Source of the DNA: Planctomycetota bacterium
GTDB lineage: Bacteria > Planctomycetota > Phycisphaerae > Phycisphaerales > SM1A02
NCBI GenBank assembly: GCA_003671075.1
Contig: QWPT01000027.1
Span: forward strand, 1 to 37,353
Length of the DNA: 37,353 bases
Reading direction: 5' to 3'
Part shown: piece by piece, positions 1 through 8,015 of the stretch
How the letters are laid out: each line of letters begins with the position of its first letter
Position numbering within the stretch: the stretch's first letter is position 1
Position numbers and translations under genes: made by a program
The notes under the pieces: generated by a model
Told to the model about the DNA's origin: nothing
The model's database searches: none
What the model saw: the letters and a program-made list of their open reading frames with translations, nothing else

Positions 1-2816
1 AAGCCATTGTTCAGGTACGCCAGCGCCTGATTGGGCGAAACGCTTTGATTGCGCTTGTCGACGCGCTGCGATGGATCGGCGCAATCGAGCGTGGTCATGA
101 ACGGCTGCATCTGCGATCGAACGATGAAGCGATAAACCGAGCGGCGAAAGGTCGCGCCATCGTTGGGATCGGCGAGGTCGTAGCGATAGTGGGGCGAATG
201 CTCGGGCTGCTCGATCACGAAGTCGTGGAAGCCAGGGCCGCCCATCGCGAGGTCGAGCGATCCAGTGGTCGTGAGCACGGCGTCGCGGACGGCCTCCGCC
301 TCGAGTTTGCGGGTGTTTGCCCGCCAAAGGAGCGTGTTTGCGCTGTCGATCGATTCGGCGGCGGCGCTGGCGGCGGCAGACGGCGCATCACGGCTGACAT
401 CGGAGCGCTGCCGATACGCCGCGCTGGTGACGATCAGCCGATGCAGCGACTTGAGCGATCCCTGCATGTCGTCGCGGAAGGTCGCGGCAAGCCAGTCGAG
501 CAACTCGGGATGCGTGGGCGTTGCGCCCATGCGGCCGAAATCGTTGGGGGTATCGCTGATGCCGTGGCCGAAGTGGTAGTGCCAAACACGATTGGCCATC
601 GTGCGCCAGATGAGCGGATTGCGCGAGTCCACCAGCCATTTCGCCAGTGCAGCGCGGCGTTCACCTTCGCCGCTCGACTCGGTGAGACCGAAGCTCGATG
701 GCAGCAGCGGGTTGAGCGCCGACAGCGCGGCAGGCTCGACGACCTTGCCGGGCTGCGTGACCTGGCCTCGGGAAAGAACGCGGATTTCCCGCGGTTTCCC
801 GCCCTTTGCGCCCGTTCCAGCGAACGAGCCCGTGCCAGTGTGGATGGTGGCCGCGTAGACCGTCATCGGCGCAGGCAGCGCGGCGAGCGACTCATCGGCG
901 CGTGCGATGTCGGTTTCGATCTCGGCTCTTCGCGCAGTGACCGCGTCGGTCTCGAGTTGTTGACGCAGCTCATCGCGTTGGGCGCGCAGTTGTGCGGCGC
1001 GCTCAGGCGATGTGACCAGCGCGGGATAAATGCCGTCGGTCAGGTTCACTCGCCGCCAACGATCGGCCAGTTCGATGCTGTCAAAACTGGTGACGGCGGC
1101 GCCTTGCGCGATGTTGCGTCCAGCGGCATCGATGACCTGCAATTCAGCGAGCGCAAAGATGAAATCACCCTTGCGGTGCGCGAGCGTGGTTGCGCGAACG
1201 CGCACATAGCGCGTCATCACGCCTTGCGCGTCGAACGGCACCAGCGCGGTGGAGTTCGCGCCGCGGGGGTCGCGAGTTGCCGCCGCGATCAACTGCACTT
1301 GCGACTTAAACTCGGGATCGTCCGACGCCTCGACGCGAAACTCTTCGGGAAAACCGAATCCAGCGCCGATTCCGTTGAAGGAGTCGCTGCAGGGCGCGAG
1401 CACGATCTGATTGAACGCGCGCGACGCACCGAGATCGACCTGCACCCACTTCTCCGCGCGCGGATCGAGGGAAATCTCGCTGTGATATCCGTACTCGGGC
1501 GCGTCTTGCTCGGGCGCATCTTGCTCGGTCGCCGCGCCTGGCACAGCAGTTGCCAGTTTCGGCGTTGCCGCGGCAATCTCGCGATCGAGCTGCACCAACG
1601 CGTTGCCGGCGGCGTTGGCAAATGCAGCATCGATCGCCTTCAGTTCATCGCGCAGCCACGTGCGCTGCGTCGCAAATTCGTCGCGTTTGCGCGCGATTTC
1701 GGGAGTCGCGTCATAACGCTTGTCCGCGCGATCAACCGCGGCGAACACCGCCTGCAGCGCGTAGTAGTCTTCTTGCGAAACCGGATCGAACTTGTGGTTG
1801 TGGCATTGCGCGCACTGCACGGTGACGCTCGCAAAGGTGCCGATGGCGTTGCCCACCATGTCGTCGCGATCGAAGTGGCGCGCGAACTTTCCGTCGATCT
1901 TCGCTTCGCTGACTTCCTCGTGCCCGATGAAGTCCCATGGTCCAGCCGCGATGAAGCCCAGCGCTTCGACGCCATCGCGCGTGCCAGGAAACAGCGCGTC
2001 GCCCGCGATTTGCTCCTCGACGAACCGCGAGTAGGGCTTGTCCTCGTTGAGCGCGCGGATCACATAGTCGCGGTACGGCCACGCGTGCTCGCGCGGCTTG
2101 TCTTTGTCGTAGCCGTGGGTGTCGGCGTAGTGGACAACATCGAGCCAGTGGCGCGCCCATCGCTCACCGTAGCGCGGCGACGCGAGCAGTCGATCGACGA
2201 GGCGCTCGTACTTGTCGCTGGTGGCGTCGGCTGTGGCGTCGGCGGCGTACGCGTCAATCTCCTCCGGCGTCGGCGGCAGACCGATGAGGTCGAAATACAC
2301 GCGCCGACACAGCGTGCGCGCATCGGCCTCCTTCGCCATCGCTAGACCATCCTGTGCAAGTCGCGCCGCGATGAACGCATCGATCGGATTGCTGGTTTGC
2401 GCGGGCGGCTGCGGCTTGACCAACGCCCTCAGACTCCACCAATCGAGGGGGTTTGCCGTTTGGACGCTGGCGGTCTCGGGCCACTGCGCGCCTTCGTTGA
2501 TCCAGCGGCGAACGAGCGCGACCTCGGCATCGGTCATGCGCTCGCCTTTGGGCGGCATGACCATGTCTTTGTCGAGCCCCGCGATGTAGCGCGCCATCGG
2601 GCTTGCGTTGGCATCGCCGGGATGGACATTGGGCGCCGACGAATCGCCGCCAAGCAGCGCGATCGTGCGTACATCGAGCCGATAGCCGCTCTTCTGTTTT
2701 TCGGGCCCGTGGCAAGGCAAGCATTTGGCGGCAAAGATCGGCGCGATCTCGCGCTCGAAGTCCACCGCAGGCGCTTGCGCGGTGCAGAGGACTGTGATCG
2801 CGAGCGCTTCCAGCAT
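1..2816 (-). CDS. PSCyt1-DUF1549-discoidin-DUF1553 planctomycete cytochrome protein, 3' end cut by window
   Basis: About 938 codons are visible and the frame stays open to the window edge, so the C-terminus is missing. A heme-binding CLPCH motif at residues 32-36 lies in the PSCyt1 domain. It is followed by the DUF1549 (PSCyt2) block, with the typical FDLIGLPPTPEE segment and a second CxxCH (CAQCH, followed by NHKFDP). A discoidin/F5-8C-like segment follows (KWVQVDLG, about residues 440-500), and then DUF1553 (PSD1), recognisable by NPLIWRTMANRVWHYHFG and HPELLDWLA. The family is expanded in Planctomycetes and is usually paired with a DUF1501 gene, which would lie to the left of the window. 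Its exact role is unknown; polysaccharide-linked redox chemistry has been suggested. The start ATG at 2816 gives a short hydrophobic N-terminus and lacks a Shine-Dalgarno; a TAGATT box lies 6 nt upstream. A 15-bp in-frame duplication (1498-1527) encodes a repeated EQDAP. Confidence 0.9.
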   Translation of the reverse strand, partial: MLEALAITVLCTAQAPAVDFEREIAPIFAAKCLPCHGPEKQKSGYRLDVRTIALLGGDSSAPNVHPGDANASPMARYIAGLDKDMVMPPKGERMTDAEVALVRRWINEGAQWPETASVQTANPLDWWSLRALVKPQPPAQTSNPIDAFIAARLAQDGLAMAKEADARTLCRRVYFDLIGLPPTPEEIDAYAADATADATSDKYERLVDRLLASPRYGERWARHWLDVVHYADTHGYDKDKPREHAWPYRDYVIRALNEDKPYSRFVEEQIAGDALFPGTRDGVEALGFIAAGPWDFIGHEEVSEAKIDGKFARHFDRDDMVGNAIGTFASVTVQCAQCHNHKFDPVSQEDYYALQAVFAAVDRADKRYDATPEIARKRDEFATQRTWLRDELKAIDAAFANAAGNALVQLDREIAAATPKLATAVPGAATEQDAPEQDAPEYGYHSEISLDPRAEKWVQVDLGASRAFNQIVLAPCSDSFNGIGAGFGFPEEFRVEASDDPEFKSQVQLIAAATRDPRGANSTALVPFDAQGVMTRYVRVRATTLAHRKGDFIFALAELQVIDAAGRNIAQGAAVTSFDSIELADRWRRVNLTDGIYPALVTSPERAAQLRAQRDELRQQLETDAVTARRAEIETDIARADESLAALPAPMTVYAATIHTGTGSFAGTGAKGGKPREIRVLSRGQVTQPGKVVEPAALSALNPLLPSSFGLTESSGEGERRAALAKWLVDSRNPLIWRTMANRVWHYHFGHGISDTPNDFGRMGATPTHPELLDWLAATFRDDMQGSLKSLHRLIVTSAAYRQRSDVSRDAPSAAASAAAESIDSANTLLWRANTRKLEAEAVRDAVLTTTGSLDLAMGGPGFHDFVIEQPEHSPHYRYDLADPNDGATFRRSVYRFIVRSQMQPFMTTLDCADPSQRVDKRNQSVSPNQALAYLNNG

Positions 2817-2822
2817 CGCCGC

Positions 2823-2828
2823 AATCTA
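2823..2828 (-). promoter_or_regulatory. TAGATT -10-like box directly before a start codon
   Basis: On the minus strand TAGATT is followed by 6 nt and then the ATG at 2816. There is no Shine-Dalgarno, so a leaderless or near-leaderless transcript is plausible. The call rests on recurrence of the same arrangement at other genes in the window. Confidence 0.4.
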
Positions 2829-2865
2829 TCCGCTGCACGGTGATTGGCCGTGGGTTTTTCCCATT

Positions 2866-2907
2866 AAAAACACCAACGCCCACGACGGCTGCGTCGTGGG
2901 CGTTGGT
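2866..2907 (-). terminator. Rho-independent terminator of tRNA-Leu
   Basis: A perfect inverted repeat (2872-2887 pairing with 2892-2907, 16 bp, GCTG loop) starts 4 nt after the tRNA discriminator base. On the minus strand it is followed by a run of five T (2870-2866). The stem is unusually long and flawless for an intrinsic terminator. Confidence 0.9.
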
Positions 2908-2910
2908 TCA

Positions 2911-2995
2911 TGCCGGTGACAGGAATCGAACCTGCAAGCCTTTAGAGGGCGGCGGATTTTGAATCCGCTGCGTCTGCCAGTTCCGCCACACCGGC
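2911..2995 (-). tRNA. tRNA-Leu (anticodon CAA)
   Basis: The minus strand folds as a class II tRNA. The acceptor stem is GCCGGTG/CACCGGC and the D-arm begins TGGCGGAACTGG. The anticodon stem GCGGA/TCCGC closes the loop TTCAAAA, giving anticodon CAA, which reads UUG. A long variable arm and the T-arm GCAGG-TTCGATT-CCTGT follow. The discriminator base is A, as expected for leucine. The CCA end is not encoded. Confidence 0.96.
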
Positions 2996-3007
2996 GTGGG
3001 GGCGGGA

Positions 3008-3013
3008 AGTGTA
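3008..3013 (-). promoter_or_regulatory. Possible -10 box (TACACT) of the tRNA-Leu gene
   Basis: TACACT lies 12 nt upstream of the tRNA 5' end on the minus strand. The same hexamer occurs upstream of imuA and of the homogentisate dioxygenase gene. I see no convincing -35 element. Confidence 0.35.
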
Positions 3014-3139
3014 GCGCTCCGTCGGAAAGTGCGCGATTCCCGCATTTGTGCTGAGAGAACGCCCGCGGACGCGCGGAAGCGGTCGACGGCGATCCGCTGT
3101 CCCCCGTACCCGTTCACCACGCCACAAACTGAGAATCCC

Positions 3140-5704
3140 ATGAAAAATCGAATCCTGACATCTCTTGTCGCCCCGCTCGTCGCCCCTCTTGTCGCCCCTC
3201 TTGTCGCCATGCTTGCGGGCATCGGCTCCAACGCCGCCTTTGCCACCGACCAATGCTCCTCGCCCACACCGATCGCTGGTTCGGTGGTCGTTCCTTTTGA
3301 CATGTCTGGTAGCGCGCTCGATGCGAATGGCATCAACAGCTGCAGCAATAGTCCCGTCGCTCCCTTCTCCAGCGACTACTGGTATTGCTGGACTAGCGAT
3401 GTTGACGGCATGGTCACGATCAGCACTTGTGGCCTCACGAACCTCGATACTGGTGTTGCGATCTATCCCGAATCGATCAGCTGCGGGTGCCCCGGCGACA
3501 TGCTTCCGCTCTGCTGTAACGATGATGCTGGCGGAAATTGTGGCAAGCAGTCGTCGGTCACCTGCGAGGTCAGGTGCGGTCGACGCTACATGATTCAGGT
3601 TGCGGCGCGCCCGTCTGGGATTGCACCCGTCGGCCAAGTGCGCATCGACACCGTCGGAAATCCGTGTGCAGGGAACAACCCCCATGAGGCAATCGTCTGC
3701 GCGCCCTGTTGCGGCGGACGGCCGGAGATCGTCGATTCCTCCGCAGTTTCCTTCAATTCTGGTGCCGTTGCCGCCGGAACTTACAGCCCGAGCAGTGGGA
3801 GTTCACCCGTCGTCGTACTCTTTGATCTGGGCAATCAGGGCACCGCGCCCATCGGCCTGGTGCAGAGTTGGAACAATGGTCGCTATTCGAATTCGTCGTG
3901 GTCGCTCAATAAACTCGGCAGTGTGTTTGGCGTGGTGATCGATGATGTTGGTGACATCGTCGTCACGCAGACCATCGTCTACAACTTCGACATGCTCGGC
4001 ACTCTTGGCGGCGCGGGCAGCGTGTATCGCCTCAATGGCGCCACTGGCGTCGCAACTGAATTGATCCGACTTCCCAACACGGTCGACGCCGCAAATCCTG
4101 CTGGCGCTGGCCTGGGACAGGTGGACTTTAGCTGTCGCAACAGTCTTTACTATGTTTCGAACTTCGAAGATGGACGCATCTACGCGATCGACCAGTCGGG
4201 CGCCGTCAAGGGAACTTTCGATCACGCGAGCGGTGTTGTCACCGGCGCGCTTCCCGCAGGTGGCCTCGCTGAACCTGGCGACGCGCCCGGTGCAGTTCCT
4301 CCAGGCGAGCGTGTCTGGGCGGTCAAGGCCGTGGACGGACGCCTGGTGTACTCGCTCTGGGTTGAGGACGGCTTGATCATCGATGCAACGCGCAACAACG
4401 AGATTTGGTCGGTCAAGCTCGATGTGAACGGCCTGTTCGTGGCCAACACCGCGCAACTCGAACTCTCGATGCCGAGCGCGGGCACCGTGACCTATCCGGT
4501 TGCTGACATTGCCTTCGACTCCAACTGCTGCATGTACACCGCCGAGCGCGGAATGGTGGGTGTTTCAAGTACCACGCCCCATGTCGGTCGTCTGCTGAAG
4601 TTCTGCGCCTCTGCCACCGGCGCCTGGTCGCCTGCGACCGAGACATTCTCCATCGGCACCGCGGGCTCGACCAATTCCGTTGGCGGCGTCGACATCGAAG
4701 GTCTTCCCAACGATCGCGTCTGGTCGATCGGCGACGGCCTGAACATCGGCTATCCCAACATCTACGGCCTCATCGGATTCCCCGCGGCCGGCGGCGATCG
4801 CGACAACTCGATCCTCATCGACTTCGACAACGACTTCAATTCTCAGCTCAAGACGCAGTACGGCTCCATCGACATCACCTGCATCGAGCAGAAAGCCTGC
4901 GAGTTTAAGACAGAGGACATCAGCTGCAAGCCGAACTCCGATGCAACTATGGGCTTCCTCTGGACGGTGCAGATCACCAACAACTCGTCGATTCCCGCGA
5001 ATCTGCTCATTCTTCCCGACAGCGCGTTCTCGCCCAACAATGTGATCACCATCAGCCCAGCCCTTGCTCCCAACGCATCGACAACGCTCTACATCCCCAT
5101 CAGCATCGGCGTCCCTGGATCGCAGTTCTGCTTCAGCGCAACGCTCGCTGGAAGCACGGGCGACGCTTGCTGCACCGAGGAAATCTGCGTCGAACTCCCT
5201 GACTGCACCTGCATGGAAACGGATGTTTCGATGCATGATGTGGCGGGCATCAACAACTTCGAGTTCACCTTGAACTTGACGAATCTCACAGCACTTCCTG
5301 GCCCTGCCTTCGCGGGTGAATGGGTCAGCCTTGCGGTTGCTCCTGGCTATGCGGCCACCATCAATCCGACGCTGGTGAACATTCCAACGCTGCCTGTGTT
5401 CAACTCGGCCATCGTCGGCCCGATCACGGTCAACAGCGCGCTTCCCGCGGGCTCGACCATCATCGTGATCGTCGGCTTGCACTCGGAGCTCTTCCACCCG
5501 TGCTGCTTCCGCGAAATCACTCTGACGGTTCCCGCGGCAAACGCGAGTTCAACACCGGGCGATGCGACGGGTGACGGGGCGGTCAATGGCAAGGATCTCG
5601 GCGCGGTCCTGTCGAGTTGGGGCCTCGCGGGCTCGACCGACTTCAATGCCGATGGCACGACCAATGGACAGGATCTCGCGATCTTGCTGGCCAACTGGGG
5701 CTGA
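3140..5704 (+). CDS. Secreted Cys-rich protein with C-terminal EF-hand (dockerin-like) pair
   Basis: This is an 854-residue exported protein of unknown function. The start ATG at 3140 gives a clean signal peptide (MKNR, then repeated VAPL units, ending near NAAFA); the frame is open further upstream but has no signal there. Residues of about 36-190 resemble the Cys-rich domain often seen in planctomycete secreted proteins (DYWYCWTSDVDG, LCCNDDAGG, CGRRYMIQV). The middle part looks like a beta-propeller or NHL-like region. Around residues 590-790 come Cys-rich beta-sandwich repeats (CEFKTEDISC). The end carries two 12-residue calcium loops, D808-D819 and D834-D845, with the LSSWG/LANWG spacing typical of planctomycete dockerin-like tails. 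It is probably surface-attached or secreted. No Shine-Dalgarno is obvious. Its own terminator follows at 5757. Confidence 0.85.
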   Translation: MKNRILTSLVAPLVAPLVAPLVAMLAGIGSNAAFATDQCSSPTPIAGSVVVPFDMSGSALDANGINSCSNSPVAPFSSDYWYCWTSDVDGMVTISTCGLTNLDTGVAIYPESISCGCPGDMLPLCCNDDAGGNCGKQSSVTCEVRCGRRYMIQVAARPSGIAPVGQVRIDTVGNPCAGNNPHEAIVCAPCCGGRPEIVDSSAVSFNSGAVAAGTYSPSSGSSPVVVLFDLGNQGTAPIGLVQSWNNGRYSNSSWSLNKLGSVFGVVIDDVGDIVVTQTIVYNFDMLGTLGGAGSVYRLNGATGVATELIRLPNTVDAANPAGAGLGQVDFSCRNSLYYVSNFEDGRIYAIDQSGAVKGTFDHASGVVTGALPAGGLAEPGDAPGAVPPGERVWAVKAVDGRLVYSLWVEDGLIIDATRNNEIWSVKLDVNGLFVANTAQLELSMPSAGTVTYPVADIAFDSNCCMYTAERGMVGVSSTTPHVGRLLKFCASATGAWSPATETFSIGTAGSTNSVGGVDIEGLPNDRVWSIGDGLNIGYPNIYGLIGFPAAGGDRDNSILIDFDNDFNSQLKTQYGSIDITCIEQKACEFKTEDISCKPNSDATMGFLWTVQITNNSSIPANLLILPDSAFSPNNVITISPALAPNASTTLYIPISIGVPGSQFCFSATLAGSTGDACCTEEICVELPDCTCMETDVSMHDVAGINNFEFTLNLTNLTALPGPAFAGEWVSLAVAPGYAATINPTLVNIPTLPVFNSAIVGPITVNSALPAGSTIIVIVGLHSELFHPCCFREITLTVPAANASSTPGDATGDGAVNGKDLGAVLSSWGLAGSTDFNADGTTNGQDLAILLANWG
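3164..3208 (+). repeat. 12-bp tandem repeat inside a signal peptide
   Basis: There are three full copies and one partial copy of CTTGTCGCCCCT, encoding VAPL units that lengthen the hydrophobic core of the signal peptide. The unit length is a multiple of three, so the frame is kept. Confidence 0.85.
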
Positions 5705-5756
5705 TTGGCGGGACGACCGTGGTGCAAACCACGGGGCCAATGCTCCACTCCTCACG

Positions 5757-5796
5757 CGGTCCGCGGGACTCCTCCCCGCGGACCGTGTTTGTTTTT
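5757..5796 (+). terminator. Rho-independent terminator after the EF-hand protein gene
   Basis: The 11-bp stem CGGTCCGCGGG/CCCGCGGACCG with a 7-nt loop is followed by TGTTTGTTTTT. It lies 53 nt after the stop codon at 5704 and before the histidine kinase gene, so it separates the two transcription units. Confidence 0.85.
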
Positions 5797-5819
5797 CTAC
5801 TGCACACTTCGTAGTTGGG

Positions 5820-5825
5820 TAGCAT
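5820..5825 (+). promoter_or_regulatory. TAGCAT -10-like box before the histidine kinase start
   Basis: TAGCAT is followed by 7 nt and the ATG at 5833, with no Shine-Dalgarno in between. This is the same arrangement as at several other genes here and suggests a leaderless mRNA. Confidence 0.4.
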
Positions 5826-5832
5826 CCGTGCC

Positions 5833-7728
5833 ATGGACGAAGCATTCCTCGGCTCGTTGGTCTCGTCGCTTCCTGATGCGGTTATCTCGATCAACCGAGC
5901 GAGCGTGATCGTGCATGCCAATGAGGCGGCCTTCCAACTTTTCGGCTTCGCGCGCGAGAATTTCATCGGTCAATCGCTTGCCGATACCATCATCCCCCGC
6001 GACCTCGGCCCGCAGCACATGCGCGGCATGGCGAATTTTGCGGCGACTGGATACGGCCCGGTCATCGGTCGTCGCATCGACATCAATGCCTGCGATTACA
6101 CGGGCAGGCGCTTTCCCATCGAGCTCTGCGTCTTTCTCGACCGCGACCGTCCCGGCGAGATTTTTCACGCAACGATTCGCGAAACCACCGAACGCACTGT
6201 GCGCGATGCAGTGGTGAGCGCCGAGCGCGAGCGGCTTCGCCAGACCCTCGACGCGACGGCCGATGCGTGGTGGGATTGCACGGTGGGCGGCACGACGCGT
6301 TTCAGCGAATCGACGGCGCAGGTGCTCGGTTGCCCGCAGACCGAGCTTCCTTCTTGCGCGCCGTCGATCCTGCCATCGATTCATTCCGACGACATTCGCC
6401 GCGTCGACGAGGCGTGGCGCGCGCATCTCGACGGCAGCGTTGGACGCTACGAGTGCACCCATCGTTTGGTTGGCGTCGACGGCGTCATGCGCTGGGTTCG
6501 TCAGCGCGGGCGCGCCGTCGAGTTCAGCGACGGCAGACCGACGCGCATTGTCGGAACCATCGCCGATGTCACCGAGCAGCAGGGTGCCGAAGAACGGCTG
6601 CGCAACGCCCAGCGTTTTGAGATGATTGGCCTTCTCGCTGGTGGTTTTGCCCACGACCTCAACAACTTTCTCGCCGCGATCCGCGGTCATGCCGCGCTTG
6701 CTGCATCCGAACCGGGAGTTGTGCCGGCGGTGCTCGAGTCGCTCGCGTCGGTCCAACTTGCCACTACCAAGGCCAAGATGTTGACTACCAACATGCTGTC
6801 GCTCGGCAAGCCGTCCGTCGAGTCGATCGCATTGTTTTCACTCCGCCATTCGATCGAGGAAACCATCGATCTCGTGCGGCCGGGGTTGCCCAAGTCCGTT
6901 CGTATCGCGGTGGAGTTGGCGCAGGTCGATGATGTCGATATCGAGCTCGATCCCAGTGCTTTCCAGCAGGTGATGGCGAATCTGATCATTAACGCCCGCG
7001 ACGCGATGCCCGGCGGCGGCCGGCTACGCGTTGAGGCCACACCGATGCAATCGACTGGCGCCGGCGTTGGCGCGAGAGTCATCGACTCGGTGCGTATCGT
7101 GATCGAGGACACTGGTGTGGGCATTCCAAGCGATGTTCTGCAGCGGATCTTCGATCCATTCTTCACCACCAAACCACAAGGAATGGGCACAGGCCTCGGG
7201 CTCGCGGTGGTCCAACGCGTCATCAACGGCGCGGGCGGTTCGGTCGTTGTTGAAAGCGATGTGGATCGCGGAACCCGCTTCATACTGCTGCTGCCTGCGC
7301 GTCGTCGGGTCATGGCGGCGGTGGTGAATCCCGTGCAGCATTTGCCGCAGGTGGTGCTTCTTGTTGAGTCGCATGCGGTGCTGCGACCCATGCTTGGTGA
7401 AGCGCTGCGTGCGGCTGGTCACGCGGTGGTGGAGACCGATGGCGCCGCGCAGGCGTTGCGTACGGTGCTTGAGCGCGCGCATGGGCGCGTGGGTGAACGG
7501 ATTTCCATGATCGTGATCGAGAGCGCCTCGACCGGTCTGTCCGGCATCCAAGTGCACGCACAGATCGAGTCTGCGATCGGCGAGCGGATTCCCGTGGTGT
7601 TCATGTCACAGGACGCCAGTCTGGTGCTGGCAAAGGGAGACCGCGCCGACATGCTTCTGCTGCAGAAGCCGTTTGACATCAGTGAACTCGTCGGCGCGAT
7701 CGAGCTCGTCTCCGCCACGGACCATTGA
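5833..7728 (+). CDS. Hybrid sensor histidine kinase (PAS-PAS-HisKA-HATPase-pseudoreceiver)
   Basis: This 631-residue protein has no transmembrane segment or signal peptide, so it is a cytoplasmic sensor. PAS 1 spans about residues 5-115 and PAS 2 (PAS_3-like, with HRLVGVDGVMRWV) about 135-255. The H-box GGFAHDLNN places the phosphorylated His at 274. The N-box NLIINARDAM (N387), DTGVGI, FDPFFTTK and GTGLGLAVV motifs are complete, so the kinase should be active. The C-terminal receiver fold (about 505-625) keeps Lys612 in the QKPF motif. However, the usual acidic pair is Glu512-Ser513 and the phosphoacceptor position is Glu563 (IVIES) instead of Asp. No response regulator gene is adjacent. The start ATG at 5833 is preferred over an in-frame TTG at 5815. 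Confidence 0.92.
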   Translation: MDEAFLGSLVSSLPDAVISINRASVIVHANEAAFQLFGFARENFIGQSLADTIIPRDLGPQHMRGMANFAATGYGPVIGRRIDINACDYTGRRFPIELCVFLDRDRPGEIFHATIRETTERTVRDAVVSAERERLRQTLDATADAWWDCTVGGTTRFSESTAQVLGCPQTELPSCAPSILPSIHSDDIRRVDEAWRAHLDGSVGRYECTHRLVGVDGVMRWVRQRGRAVEFSDGRPTRIVGTIADVTEQQGAEERLRNAQRFEMIGLLAGGFAHDLNNFLAAIRGHAALAASEPGVVPAVLESLASVQLATTKAKMLTTNMLSLGKPSVESIALFSLRHSIEETIDLVRPGLPKSVRIAVELAQVDDVDIELDPSAFQQVMANLIINARDAMPGGGRLRVEATPMQSTGAGVGARVIDSVRIVIEDTGVGIPSDVLQRIFDPFFTTKPQGMGTGLGLAVVQRVINGAGGSVVVESDVDRGTRFILLLPARRRVMAAVVNPVQHLPQVVLLVESHAVLRPMLGEALRAAGHAVVETDGAAQALRTVLERAHGRVGERISMIVIESASTGLSGIQVHAQIESAIGERIPVVFMSQDASLVLAKGDRADMLLLQKPFDISELVGAIELVSATDH

Positions 7729-7769
7729 CCCCAACCGTTTCGATGCGTTGATGTTGCGACAAGAAGCAT

Positions 7770-7792
7770 GCCGCGATGGCGCGGTCATTTTT
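7770..7792 (+). terminator. Probable terminator after the histidine kinase gene
   Basis: A short GC-rich hairpin (CCGCG, ATGG loop, CGCGG) is followed by TCATTTTT, about 40 nt after the kinase stop codon. The stem is only 5-6 bp, so it may be leaky. Confidence 0.55.
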
Positions 7793-7812
7793 GAAATTTT
7801 TCAGCAAAGCCC

Positions 7813-7841
7813 TTGGGCAAAGGCCGGGGCGGCAGTACACT
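7813..7841 (+). promoter_or_regulatory. Candidate promoter of imuA-imuB-dnaE2
   Basis: TTGGGC (7813-7818), a 17-bp spacer and TACACT (7836-7841) form a plausible sigma-70-type promoter. It would start transcription near 7848, directly at the LexA-like palindrome. Confidence 0.55.
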
Positions 7842-7849
7842 AACAAACA

Positions 7850-7865
7850 CCGAACATCGGTTCGG
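7850..7865 (+). promoter_or_regulatory. LexA-type SOS box before imuA
   Basis: The palindrome CCGAAC-ATCG-GTTCGG contains CGAAC-N4-GTTCG, matching the core of the LexA operator known from Firmicutes and Actinobacteria. It sits just downstream of the candidate -10 box, where a bound repressor would block initiation. It lies ahead of the gene set most often under SOS control. LexA itself is not in the window, and the operator used by this lineage is inferred. Confidence 0.75.
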
Positions 7866-7931
7866 CCCAACTTGGTTGCGAATGGAAAGCGGGCAAAAGA
7901 GCACGCGGTTGGCGAAAGCCAGGCGCGTGTG

Positions 7932-7986
7932 GTGACGCGCATGTGACGTGCATGTGACGTGCATGTGACGCGCATGTGACGTGCAG
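7932..7986 (+). repeat. Five 11-bp tandem repeats in the imuA leader
   Basis: There are five head-to-tail copies of GTGACG(T/C)GCAT, the last ending in CAG. They lie between the SOS box and the imuA Shine-Dalgarno. The period is about one helical turn and is not a multiple of three. Confidence 0.9.
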
Positions 7987-8015
7987 CAGTAAGCCTGAAT
8001 GAAGGGAGATCGGTC

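Noticed and set aside
45-2345. Long plus-strand open frame (766 codons)
   Set aside because: It is antisense to the PSCyt1/DUF1549/DUF1553 gene, whose protein is clearly recognisable. The plus-strand product is Arg/Val/Ala-rich with no family resemblance, as expected from a GC-rich shadow frame.
2996-3139. Upstream extension of the secreted EF-hand protein
   Set aside because: The frame is open, but the added residues would hide the signal peptide that starts at ATG 3140, and the extension reaches the tRNA gene.
7932-7986. CRISPR array
   Set aside because: The repeats are directly adjacent 11-mers without spacers, and there are no cas genes.
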